Virus record (IMG/VR): IMGVR_UViG_3300031857_001625 | Span: 1 to 21,404 of that record | Length of the DNA stretch: 21,404 bases | Source of the DNA: a virus | Reading direction: 5' to 3' (one strand) | Shown here: positions 14,603-21,399 of the stretch, in pieces | Layout: each line of letters starts with the position of its first letter | Position numbering within the stretch: position 1 is the stretch's first letter | Position numbers and translations under genes: made by a program | The notes under the pieces: model-generated | Told to the model about the DNA's origin: nothing | What the model saw: only the letters and a program-made list of their open reading frames with translations | Database searches by the model: none

Positions 14603-15046
14603 TTATTCGGTTTCCTCTTCAGTACGCTTCTTTTTAGCGCCAATATTGTACTTAGTTTCCAAAATCCAGTCACCCTTGTCCTTATAGGCAAGAACTTTAA
14701 TCTGATTTAGGGGTGCAATATCTTGAATTTTCTTAACGTCAACAATTTCAATTAATCCCCAATCAGCAAGTAGTTGGGCAATACGATTGCGACGTTGAAC
14801 GTCATTCACAGTTAAATTTGCATGTTTACCATCTAATGCAAAAAGTTCTTTAAAGTGAACTAAAAAATATCTACCTTGTTTATGAAGAATATGGCAAGAT
14901 TGATAAATCTTCTTTTCCTTTCTTGAAGCAACCCCAATACGAGTCAAAGTTTCACGAACCTTCAAAAAATCATCGGGTTCATTAAGAATCACCTCGACCA
15001 TTTGTTCGGGTGTCCACTTCACTTCAGGTTCTTGAACGACACTCAT
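14603..15046 (-). CDS. regA: RegA translational repressor
   Basis: A 147-residue homologue of T4 RegA (122 residues), an RNA-binding protein that represses translation of phage early mRNAs, including clamp and clamp-loader mRNAs, by covering their initiation regions. The conserved core is clear: DDFLKVRETLTRIGVASRKE, IYQSCHILHKQGRYFLVHFK, RRNRIAQLLADWGLIEIV and a C-terminal WILETKYNIG. N- and C-terminal extensions make it longer than T4 RegA; the tail is KKKRTEEETE. A strong GGAGG site (complement of 15053-15057) sits 6 bases before the ATG, inside the end of gene 62, with ATGA overlap. This site may be an autoregulatory target, as in T4. Confidence 0.95.
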   Translation of the reverse strand: MSVVQEPEVKWTPEQMVEVILNEPDDFLKVRETLTRIGVASRKEKKIYQSCHILHKQGRYFLVHFKELFALDGKHANLTVNDVQRRNRIAQLLADWGLIEIVDVKKIQDIAPLNQIKVLAYKDKGDWILETKYNIGAKKKRTEEETE

Positions 15047-15423
15047 TTTGTTCCTCCAGTTTCAAATTTCGATTTAATAAAATTAAGTTGTTCTTTGGTT
15101 AAGATTTTCAAAGATTGCTTTGCCTTCTCATTACTATAACCATAATAACGTTTGACATAATCAAGATCTTTGATTTTATCTTGGCGGAGCCAGGGAGAAA
15201 ATCTCTTCTTTTTCCTCAGACTATTTATAAAAAAGTCATACTGCATCTTTTTTGGAAGAAAATGATGTTGATTCATCTCATTAGCAAACATGATACAATC
15301 AACATGTCCTGAAAGACAACGATTAATGATATATGGCGCATATTCCTTCTCAAGTGAAGGATCCTCATCAATTAGATTGTTCTTCGTCTGATTGATCGAA
15401 TTTAACCAGTCCTTCAATTCCAT
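15043..15423 (-). CDS. 62: Clamp loader small subunit gp62
   Basis: A 126-residue protein that with gp44 forms the complex loading clamp gp45 onto DNA. It starts MELKDWLNSINQTKNNLIDE, with APYIINRCLSGHVDCIMFANEMN and SLRKKKRFSPWLRQDK typical of cyanophage gp62; T4 gp62 is longer (187). I chose the ATG at 15423 because upstream codons are inside dam and do not look like gp62. It overlaps the 3' end of dam by 56 bases in another frame and the regA start by 4. Position before regA matches the T4 order 44-62-regA. Confidence 0.9.
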   Translation of the reverse strand: MELKDWLNSINQTKNNLIDEDPSLEKEYAPYIINRCLSGHVDCIMFANEMNQHHFLPKKMQYDFFINSLRKKKRFSPWLRQDKIKDLDYVKRYYGYSNEKAKQSLKILTKEQLNFIKSKFETGGTK

Positions 15424-16252
15424 AGTTAAAAAGCAGTAGTTCTTTACGTTGTTTTTGATCCCGCATATATTCACCAACCGAACGCATCGTATAAGTCAAA
15501 TCAAACTCAGCAGCATTCCAGTTCTTGAACCTATCCTTTACCAGTTGGGCAGAATTATAACTCACCAACTGATCCATATTGTTAGAGTCGCAATCAGCAG
15601 CAAACTTATCGTGATCAAATCCTTTGTGCATTGATCCTTTGTTCCCATAGAGATTATCCTTAATGTCATAAGGAGGGTCAAGATACATAAAAGCACCCAT
15701 GTTTCCATCCATCAAATAATCATACGAGTAATTAGTTATACGCCAGTTCTCAATCAGTTTAGAATACTCTGGCAACTTTTCAATTCCCCTAATGCTGAAG
15801 TTATTGTTAGATGCCTGAGGAGAAAAAGAAGAACTTGCAGTGAGACCACTAAAGGAACACTTATTGACAATATAAAATCTAACCGCCCGCTCAAAATCTC
15901 CAGTATTGGAATCGTTTAGAATAGTTTTGGAAATGTCAAACAATCCCCTTGCAGAATCAGGATCCGGACAAGCACTCTTAAAATGTAAGAGATGGTCCTT
16001 AAGTTCTGTTCCAAACATCTGGAGTTGTTGCCAGAAGATTACAAGTGGAGAATAAAGGTCATTCACCCAAATCTTAAGGTTTGGATATTTTTTAGTAATA
16101 TGAATTGCCACAGAACCCCCACCAAGAAATGGTTCTCGAAACTCATCATAGTTTCGTAGGTCTGGAAAATATGGGTCCATCTTGGTGACTGCCCTACTTT
16201 TTCCGCCAGGATACCTTAAGCAAGTTTTCAGTTGTTTTTGGTTAATTGACAT
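15368..16252 (-). CDS. dam: DNA adenine methylase (Dam-like, D12 class)
   Basis: A 294-residue N6-adenine methyltransferase transferring methyl groups from S-adenosylmethionine to adenine in DNA. The visible motifs are LRYPGGKS (12-19), the SAM-binding FREPFLGGGSVAI (38-50), NKCSFSGL (130-137) and the catalytic DPPY (192-195). Dam enzymes usually methylate GATC; specificity is not provable here. It could protect phage DNA from host restriction or from the adjacent nuclease-like proteins. It overlaps the homing-endonuclease-like gene by 11 bases and gp62 by 56 bases, so it seems to have been inserted into the clamp-loader operon. Motifs are complete. Confidence 0.95.
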   Translation of the reverse strand: MSINQKQLKTCLRYPGGKSRAVTKMDPYFPDLRNYDEFREPFLGGGSVAIHITKKYPNLKIWVNDLYSPLVIFWQQLQMFGTELKDHLLHFKSACPDPDSARGLFDISKTILNDSNTGDFERAVRFYIVNKCSFSGLTASSSFSPQASNNNFSIRGIEKLPEYSKLIENWRITNYSYDYLMDGNMGAFMYLDPPYDIKDNLYGNKGSMHKGFDHDKFAADCDSNNMDQLVSYNSAQLVKDRFKNWNAAEFDLTYTMRSVGEYMRDQKQRKELLLFNYGIEGLVKFDQSDEEQSN

Positions 16253-16640
16253 TCAATTTCTCCATAATCATTTCATACTTTTCTCGGCGTCTATTTCCAA
16301 GATAAGGTTTCATTAATTCAGTCCACCTTTTTGCTGCTTCACCTTGAAGGTTTATACAATAAATTGGTTTTTGTCCTGCTGCTATATGAACAGGACCTCC
16401 ATCAGTATAAGTTGTTTTTCTACCATCCATTATAGAAGCAACACGCTCCATAATGTCTTTATCAGTCATAGATATACTCATAGAAACATAATCTTTCTCC
16501 GTATATGTTTTTCCATTAGAGAAAGTTCTTGTTCTTCCTTTCTTATAAGTCCAAGATCCTTCACCTTCCCAGATACCAGTTAACCAAGCAAGTTCTGTTT
16601 CTGATGGTTTTCTATGTTCGTAAATCGTTCCTTTGGCCAT
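16242..16640 (-). CDS. LAGLIDADG-type homing-endonuclease-like protein
   Basis: A 132-residue protein with one LAGLIDADG-like motif, LAWLTGIWEGEGSW (17-30), holding the acidic residue E27 at the usual catalytic position. One motif implies action as a homodimer. It is free-standing, not inside an intron or intein. The C-terminal part (RWTELMKPYLGNRRREKYE) is typical of such small phage proteins. It has a CTAAATA motif and GTGGAG-like ribosome site upstream, so it may be expressed separately from the clamp-loader genes. It lies between gp44's partner gene and dam. Cleavage activity and target are unknown. Confidence 0.82.
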   Translation of the reverse strand: MAKGTIYEHRKPSETELAWLTGIWEGEGSWTYKKGRTRTFSNGKTYTEKDYVSMSISMTDKDIMERVASIMDGRKTTYTDGGPVHIAAGQKPIYCINLQGEAAKRWTELMKPYLGNRRREKYEMIMEKLNVN

Positions 16641-16662
16641 AACTTTTATTCTACTCCACTTC

Positions 16663-16669
16663 TATTTAG
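16663..16669 (-). promoter_or_regulatory. Possible late-type promoter before the homing-endonuclease-like gene
   Basis: CTAAATA on the minus strand in the 42-base gap, 23 bases before the ATG. T4 free-standing homing endonuclease genes often carry their own late promoters, so the placement is suggestive. Confidence 0.4.
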
Positions 16670-16682
16670 TAACGGAGTTATT

Positions 16683-16892
16683 TTAAGAGATTTCATAATC
16701 AGGTTTGTTGTACTTCAAATATTCCCAGAAAGTAAGTTTCATTTCCTTATGAGTCATACCACAATGTTTTGCGGCAGCAGGAAGAGTCATTTTAGCACGA
16801 AATAATGCCTCATTTGCTTCCTTTACATTCTCAGGAGTAGTCTTAATAGGAATTTCTTTTAGATCTTTATATGAGATTTTATAAGGGTTCAT
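16683..16892 (-). CDS. Small conserved protein downstream of gp44
   Basis: A 69-residue protein (MNPYKISYKDLKEIPIKTTP). The middle ALFRAKMTLPAAAKHCGMTHKEMKLTFWEYLK looks like a helix-turn-helix (LPAAAKHCGMT being the turn), so DNA binding is plausible. I recall highly similar proteins next to gp44 in other cyanomyoviruses. Its ATG overlaps the gp44 stop as ATGA, coupling it to the clamp loader. Function is not established; a regulator or small replication accessory factor are the obvious candidates. Confidence 0.82.
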   Translation of the reverse strand: MNPYKISYKDLKEIPIKTTPENVKEANEALFRAKMTLPAAAKHCGMTHKEMKLTFWEYLKYNKPDYEIS

Positions 16893-17833
16893 TCAAATTC
16901 ACATTCACACATTATTTCTGTTAGTGCTGCAAGAATATTTATTTCTTGATCGGCACAAAAAGCACCCTGATACTGATATTTTGCAATGATAAGGACCGCA
17001 GCAGGAATTGAAGCGGGAACTAAAGAATCATAACAAGCATCATAAACTCTACGGAGAATAATATTGAAATCATTATCCATATTAGATACTACCCATTTAC
17101 GTACTTCTGTAAAGTTCTTCTCCTTTAAGAACTTAATAAGTTCATTTACAGAGATGTCAGAGAAAGATGCAAGAATGCCAGAATCAATTTTACCGCCAGT
17201 AGAATACCTTTGGCATTCATTTAGGACTCGTCTGAAGTCGGGAAAGTGCTTGGATACAAGTTCTGCAACGACTTTTTGATCATATTCGATGCGTTCCGCA
17301 TCCAAGATGTTCTGTAGACGCTTGAAGAAGGATCCTGCCAACTGGGCTTTTTGTTTCCCTTTGATTGTGAAGTCAATGACAGCACATCGGGAGTGAAGGG
17401 GTTCAATAATCTTGTTTTTGTAATTGCAGGTAAAGATGAATCGGCAGTTGTTATAAAATGCCTCAATATTTGCCCGTAGTAGGAGTTGTACGTCGTTGCC
17501 TGTGTTATCTGCCTCATCGATGATGATGACTTTGTGTTTAGAAGATCCCGTAAGTGAGACGGTCGAAGCAAAGTTCTTTGCTTGGTTCCGTACAGTATCC
17601 AGGAAACGCCCTTCGTCGGATCCGTTGATAACATAAAAATCTGCTCCTAACTCGTTACACAATGCTTTTGCGATTGTAGTTTTACCAATACCAGGAGGTC
17701 CAGCAAGAAGAAGATTTGGGATCTCACCCTTCTCCACAAACTCCTTAAAGGTTTTTTTAGTATCATCAGGAAGAATACAGTCCTCAATCACTTGAGGACG
17801 ATACTTCTCGCAGAATAAGAATTCACTTGTCAT
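16889..17833 (-). CDS. 44: Clamp loader ATPase gp44
   Basis: A 314-residue AAA+ ATPase (T4: 319), the large subunit of the loader placing gp45 on DNA. Starting from MTSEFLFCEKYRP, Walker A GPPGIGKT is at 45-52, Walker B IIIDEAD ends near 109, and the sensor/arginine-finger SRC motif is at 148-150 (IIEPLHSRC). I chose the ATG at 17833 because it matches the T4 family start and leaves a 4-base gap to the upstream HNH-like gene; the longer frame to 17866 would overlap it. The stop overlaps the 69-residue gene (ATGA). Confidence 0.96.
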   Translation of the reverse strand: MTSEFLFCEKYRPQVIEDCILPDDTKKTFKEFVEKGEIPNLLLAGPPGIGKTTIAKALCNELGADFYVINGSDEGRFLDTVRNQAKNFASTVSLTGSSKHKVIIIDEADNTGNDVQLLLRANIEAFYNNCRFIFTCNYKNKIIEPLHSRCAVIDFTIKGKQKAQLAGSFFKRLQNILDAERIEYDQKVVAELVSKHFPDFRRVLNECQRYSTGGKIDSGILASFSDISVNELIKFLKEKNFTEVRKWVVSNMDNDFNIILRRVYDACYDSLVPASIPAAVLIIAKYQYQGAFCADQEINILAALTEIMCECEFE

Positions 17834-17837
17834 AATA

Positions 17838-18188
17838 TTACGAAAATTCTTTGGATAGGGTTTCAATCACTTTTTTAAATTCAGTTTCTGGAAATGCCAT
17901 TCTACCAAGATTAAATAGTCTCCTGGTTAAAACAGTATTTTCATAAGTATATCCTTTTGAGTTATCCAATCTCTCAACACTTATAGCAAATGGATGATGT
18001 TTAATGTAATTGAAGTTCTCGTCCAATTCTAATCCACTCCAATAACATTTGCCATATTGCTCTTCATACTTTTGGATTAGAGTTTCTTCAGTCAATAAAA
18101 TTTCTTTAACGGGTCGGTTATTTACCCGATTTCTTCCTTGACTGTAATTCACATTTGCTAAAAGTTTTTTAGCAGTTTTTTTATTCAT
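17838..18188 (-). CDS. HNH-like endonuclease
   Basis: A 116-residue protein with the layout of small cyanophage HNH/EndoVII-like nucleases: a basic N-terminus (MNKKTAKKLLANVNYSQGR), KYEEQYGKCYWSG (40-52), PFAISVERLDNSKGYTYENTVL (66-87) and FNLGR (92-96). The ERLDN...GYTYEN part is the beta-beta-alpha metal core of the family. It has no zinc-binding cysteine pairs. Free-standing homing or nicking activity is the usual inference. It lies directly before gp44 with 4 bases between, so it looks inserted into the clamp-loader operon. Catalytic residues cannot be assigned with certainty. Confidence 0.75.
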   Translation of the reverse strand: MNKKTAKKLLANVNYSQGRNRVNNRPVKEILLTEETLIQKYEEQYGKCYWSGLELDENFNYIKHHPFAISVERLDNSKGYTYENTVLTRRLFNLGRMAFPETEFKKVIETLSKEFS

Positions 18189-18191
18189 AAT

Positions 18192-18704
18192 TTAATTTAC
18201 CCAATCAGGTTTTCGGTGCGGCATACGGAGATAATTATTGCTAACCCAAGGTTTGGATGCAATGTACATCTTGTAAGCAGTAAAAGTGTCAATGCTGTCG
18301 TCAAATTTATACTCATCGGGCATAGCACGAACGAAGTTTTCTACCTTATCAATCTTACCACGCGGAAACAAATAATAAGAATCTACGAGTGTCTTGTAAC
18401 AGGAATGAACCTTACCATAACGCAGGGTGTATTCATCACATAGATTAAGTCCGTGCTTAATCAACCAGTAGGCATTATGAATACTCTCTGCTGCCCATTT
18501 GGTACAGGGATGGTTGCGGAAAGCACCTTTCTCTGTTTTGTAGGGTGTATCGTCTGCTTTAAGAAGTGGTCCGTAGTTATGATACCACTTAGAAGCAATG
18601 ATAGAGAGCATCTGGCAGCACTCTAAAGGCATTTTAACTACATGCTTATCGGGCAAACAGATAGCACTTTCAGCAGGATATTCACTTGTTACAAAGATGT
18701 TCAT
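18192..18704 (-). CDS. Conserved phage protein with DKHVVKM and RYGKVH motifs
   Basis: A 170-residue soluble protein starting MNIFVTSEYPAESAICLPDK. Conserved-looking blocks are DKHVVKMPLECCQMLS, NHPCTKWAAESIHNAYWLIK, LCDEYTLRYGKVHSC and the basic end RMPHRKPDW. I recall this family widely in phages but not a proven function; an annotation as pyrimidine-dimer glycosylase-like is possible from memory and weak. The ATG at 18704 overlaps the upstream TAA (TAATG); a TTG at 18713 would add 3 residues and is less likely. Its many His, Cys and Asp residues suggest an enzyme. Confidence 0.82.
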   Translation of the reverse strand: MNIFVTSEYPAESAICLPDKHVVKMPLECCQMLSIIASKWYHNYGPLLKADDTPYKTEKGAFRNHPCTKWAAESIHNAYWLIKHGLNLCDEYTLRYGKVHSCYKTLVDSYYLFPRGKIDKVENFVRAMPDEYKFDDSIDTFTAYKMYIASKPWVSNNYLRMPHRKPDWVN

Positions 18705-19123
18705 TAGAAACAATATTTTTGAAGTACATAACGAACTTTATCAGGTTTGTCTTCCATCCAATAAGCTTCATGTTCCATTTGAGAGGTTGCAGTAGAAGAA
18801 TTTACTGAGTTTTTAACATCTTGAAGTTTATTAGATGGAAGTGGCATATTTTTTTTAGAAATACCAAAAGGTCTATAACCGTTACAATGATGTGCTATAT
18901 GAATAGCTTCGTGATACACAGTTTCATTAATATAAAACTTAGTATCAAAACCACTATTTTTAATATTTTTTGTACAGATTACAAACTTTTTACCAAAATC
19001 TGCATATCCAAAGAAATTTTTATTTTCACAAAATTCAACATTTTCTCTTACAGAATATTTTGCTTTGTTAATAAGACTAATAATTTCTTTGGCTTGCGGA
19101 GTTAGGTAAAAGAAAAAATCCAT
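18704..19123 (-). CDS. Zincin-like (HExxH) protein
   Basis: A 139-residue protein with the zinc metallopeptidase signature HEAIH (71-75) in YHEAIHIAHHCNG and a downstream acidic MEHEAYWMED (116-124) that could supply the third metal ligand. This SprT/zincin-like arrangement predicts a small intracellular protease or peptidase-derived binding protein; there is no signal peptide. The start overlaps the gp45 stop (TGATG), so its production is tied to that of the sliding clamp. I recall related proteins beside gp45 in cyanomyoviruses. Activity and target are unknown. Confidence 0.75.
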   Translation of the reverse strand: MDFFFYLTPQAKEIISLINKAKYSVRENVEFCENKNFFGYADFGKKFVICTKNIKNSGFDTKFYINETVYHEAIHIAHHCNGYRPFGISKKNMPLPSNKLQDVKNSVNSSTATSQMEHEAYWMEDKPDKVRYVLQKYCF

Positions 19124-19788
19124 CAGTTAAAAATACTGTCTGGTTCCAAAGCAATATAATAGCAGAGATTATACTTACTATTTGTAAACTGTGACAGAAG
19201 TTTTTCTGACACAACCACATCATAAGCGCCAGGAATAATCTTAATGTTTTCAACCTTGAAGTTGAAAGTGAATTGATTATCAGTTTCACCAACAACAATA
19301 GAATATTCGTTAGAAGTATCGTTCTTCTTATCACGAACTACAAGACGAATCACACCTGCATCACCAACTGCAGAAAAATCAGGAAGTTGATAGACTGCTG
19401 CTGCTTTAAGCAGTTTTTCCAAAGTCACGCTATCCAACTGGAAGCAAACATCTTGAGAGGGAAGTTTGATTTCTTTGTCTGGGGGAGAAATAATTACATT
19501 AGGATCTGCATAAAAGTACTTAACCCGCCGCTTACCTTCACGAATGGTGATATGAGAGTCTTCAGTAAAATCAAGTTCTGGATCTTGGTGAAGACTCAAC
19601 CCATTCAAAAACTGATTTAGATCATAAATTGCAAAGTCACGGGGGAATTCTTCACTAATATCTGCTTCGGCAAGAATGTTCTTAGCGACAGAAATAGTAC
19701 GAAGACGATTGCCTTGCTTTACAAGAATCGAATTGTTAATACCAGCAAAATTCTTGAGAAGGGCGAGAGTATTATCAGAGAGTTTCAT
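19123..19788 (-). CDS. 45: Sliding clamp gp45
   Basis: A 221-residue trimeric processivity clamp (T4: 228), which encircles DNA, tethers gp43 and also activates T4 late transcription. The start MKLSDNTLALLKNFAGIN and the following ILVKQGNRLRTISVAKNILAEADI align with T4 gp45, as do FAIYDLNQFL, FTFNFKVENIKI-type and YIALEPDS segments. I chose the ATG at 19788 from that alignment; an in-frame ATG at 19809 or TTG at 19815 would add 7-9 residues. No strong ribosome site precedes any of them, so coupling with the upstream DUF3310-like gene is likely. It has late promoters as downstream clients in this window. Confidence 0.95.
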   Translation of the reverse strand: MKLSDNTLALLKNFAGINNSILVKQGNRLRTISVAKNILAEADISEEFPRDFAIYDLNQFLNGLSLHQDPELDFTEDSHITIREGKRRVKYFYADPNVIISPPDKEIKLPSQDVCFQLDSVTLEKLLKAAAVYQLPDFSAVGDAGVIRLVVRDKKNDTSNEYSIVVGETDNQFTFNFKVENIKIIPGAYDVVVSEKLLSQFTNSKYNLCYYIALEPDSIFN

Positions 19789-19811
19789 AATTTGAGGTTT
19801 CAGTTTCATAA

Positions 19812-20189
19812 TCAACGGGTGAATTCGGTAAGTCCATTGTCTTTGCGAGTATAATGCCCGTCAAAGTGAAGCAGTAGCATAGCATAGTGAATGACTTTCA
19901 TCAAGTCACGCTTGTTACGCCCATCCTTATCACCATAACGGGAACCGTACTTCAGGATGTTTGCCTGACAGAAACCTGCTGCCAGTTTCTTTGCTGCCAT
20001 CAGGTCAATGGTCTGGATATCGGCATAACCATCACTATCACCACAATAATGCCCGTGATAGGTAGTGGTCACATAATCCTCAACATCTTTCAGGATTTTA
20101 TCTTCGTTGTATTTCCAAAGATGATTTTTTGATTCACTCATAGTAATTTTGTATTCAACTAGGTTTTGTTCGTCTTCAGGTCCAAACAT
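19812..20189 (-). CDS. DUF3310-like protein
   Basis: A 125-residue protein whose C-terminal part (FCQANILKYGSRYGDKDGRN, then KRDLMKVIHYAMLLL) fits the DUF3310 family, seen in phages and sometimes labelled nucleotide kinase-like, without proven activity. It is the first gene after the sigma-70-type promoter and before gp45. I give the ATG at 20189 (MFGPEDEQNLVEY), which lies just after a leader hairpin and lacks a good ribosome site; an internal ATG at 20141 (MSESKNHLWKYN) is a real alternative. A 9-codon upstream frame with an ideal ribosome site overlaps the longer start. Confidence 0.8.
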   Translation of the reverse strand: MFGPEDEQNLVEYKITMSESKNHLWKYNEDKILKDVEDYVTTTYHGHYCGDSDGYADIQTIDLMAAKKLAAGFCQANILKYGSRYGDKDGRNKRDLMKVIHYAMLLLHFDGHYTRKDNGLTEFTR

Positions 20190-20205
20190 AAAGGGGGAAA
20201 GTCAT
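20176..20205 (-). other. Possible 9-codon leader peptide frame
   Basis: ATG at 20203-20205 preceded by GGGGGAGG at ideal distance encodes MTFPLYVWT and stops at TGA 20176-20178. It is in a different frame from the DUF3310-like gene and overlaps its first codons. It may be a regulatory leader peptide, or simply an accident of the strong ribosome site. Confidence 0.35.
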
Positions 20206-20219
20206 AATTAACCTCCCCC
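20193..20219 (-). other. Leader hairpin of the gp45 transcript
   Basis: GGGGGA (20214-20219, minus strand) pairs with TCCCCC (20193-20198) around a 15-base loop. It begins a few bases after the -10 box, near the expected mRNA 5' end, and includes part of the GGAGG ribosome site in its stem. The T run after it is too short for a clear terminator. Confidence 0.5.
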
Positions 20220-20220
20220 A

Positions 20221-20249
20221 ATTATATCAGATTGTGGGGTTCAAGTCAA
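20221..20249 (-). promoter_or_regulatory. Sigma-70-type promoter for the gp45 operon
   Basis: TTGACT at 20244-20249, 17-base spacer, TATAAT at 20221-20226 on the minus strand. The hexamers are identical to those of the gp43 promoter. The -35 and spacer lie inside the last codons of cobS and the -10 just after its stop. Confidence 0.9.
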
Positions 20250-21360
20250 CCTCAATCGTCAATTCAGAGTTTTCGGTAGGCATCTCAAAGTCAGCATCAA
20301 TCTTGTCATAGAGTTCAAGAAATGCGGTTTTGGTTTCTTCATCAAAACGGTTGATGCAAACCTGAATTGCCTTTGCCTTATCACCGAAGATGCTGTAGGC
20401 ACGGATGATATGAACCAGGCGGCGAGTGGAGATGATTTCCTCAATACCACCATCATAGAAGGTCTTACGAATCACATCACCCCAGTCGGCAAGTCGCTTG
20501 CAGAAATCATCAATCTCGGTAAGACCCAGCGATGCTGCGATGCCCTGAAGGATGCGAATCTCCGTAGCGGCGGCAGGATAAGGTTGCTCAAAAGTCACGC
20601 AGAAACGCTCCAGGAACGCTTCGTTGAGGACGTTGGTGCCGATGAAGCGACCATCATCAGAACCCTTACCCTTGGTGTTTGCGGTGGCAATCACGTTGAA
20701 TCCAGAGGCAGGTTTCACGAAACGACCAATCTTTTTCAGGAAGACACCTTTACCTTCAAGGATGGATTGTAGGCACAGGATTTTATTGGAAGCAAGATCC
20801 ACTTCATCGAGAAGCAACACGGCACCACGCTCAAGTGCCTCAATCACGGGTCCGTTGTGCCACACCGTCTCACCATTCACAAGACGGAAACCACCAATCA
20901 AATCATCCTCATCGGTCTCAATCGTAATATTGACACGAATCAATTCACGATTAAGTTGGGCACACGCTTGCTCAACACTAAACGTTTTGCCATTACCCGA
21001 AAGACCCGTAATGAACGTAGGGTAAAAGAGACGGGACTGAATAATCTTTTTAATGTCAGCAAAATTACCAAACTTGACGAAGGTATCATCTTTATCAGGA
21101 ATAAGGTTCTGTTCTACGGCAGGAAGGGCAGCAGGAGCTTGATATGCCTGTTCCATCTTACCAACAACGGTAGGAGTCACTTCAAGATTCCAACGACCAC
21201 GAGAAACTTTGTAACCCTCAAGTTTGGAGGACACGGTTTGATAGTTTGCTCCGTTGGATGCACACCATCCACGAATATCGGCAGAAGTAACTTCGGTGCC
21301 AAAGAGTGCCTTGAGGGAAGTAACGATGTAGTCAGTTGTCACGGAATTTTTGCGAGACAT
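20227..21360 (-). CDS. cobS: CobS-like AAA+ ATPase
   Basis: A 377-residue AAA+ protein of the CobS/MoxR group. Walker A GLSGNGKT is at 119-126, Walker B VLLLDEVD at 181-188, with TANTKGKG (sensor-1 region) and FLERFCVTF (arginine-finger region) further on. The first 65 residues are a separate helical domain. CobS is the ATPase of aerobic cobaltochelatase in cobalamin synthesis; cyanomyoviruses carry this homologue as an auxiliary gene, but no CobN or CobT is nearby, so the real substrate is unknown. Its DNA looks richer in G+C than the rest of the window. The gp45 promoter overlaps its 3' end. A TATAAT lies 34-39 bases upstream. Confidence 0.92.
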   Translation of the reverse strand: MSRKNSVTTDYIVTSLKALFGTEVTSADIRGWCASNGANYQTVSSKLEGYKVSRGRWNLEVTPTVVGKMEQAYQAPAALPAVEQNLIPDKDDTFVKFGNFADIKKIIQSRLFYPTFITGLSGNGKTFSVEQACAQLNRELIRVNITIETDEDDLIGGFRLVNGETVWHNGPVIEALERGAVLLLDEVDLASNKILCLQSILEGKGVFLKKIGRFVKPASGFNVIATANTKGKGSDDGRFIGTNVLNEAFLERFCVTFEQPYPAAATEIRILQGIAASLGLTEIDDFCKRLADWGDVIRKTFYDGGIEEIISTRRLVHIIRAYSIFGDKAKAIQVCINRFDEETKTAFLELYDKIDADFEMPTENSELTIEVDLNPTI

Positions 21361-21393
21361 AATCTAGTTAGGTGGTTTTGTTTAACTGAAGTA

Positions 21394-21399
21394 ATTATA
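21394..21399 (-). promoter_or_regulatory. Probable -10 element for cobS
   Basis: TATAAT on the minus strand, preceded by GC as in the gp43 promoter (TTGCTATAAT). The -35 would be outside the window, so the promoter cannot be confirmed. The leader to the ATG at 21360 would be about 27 bases. Confidence 0.6.

Noticed and set aside
15222-15229. TATAAATA on the minus strand inside gene 62
   Set aside because: A perfect late consensus, but inside coding sequence about 180 bases before regA, with no late-type gene directly downstream. It could in principle give late regA mRNA, but chance is likelier in AT-rich DNA.
20410-21025. Long plus-strand frames opposite cobS
   Set aside because: cobS has intact AAA+ motifs on the other strand; these open frames follow from its higher G+C content.
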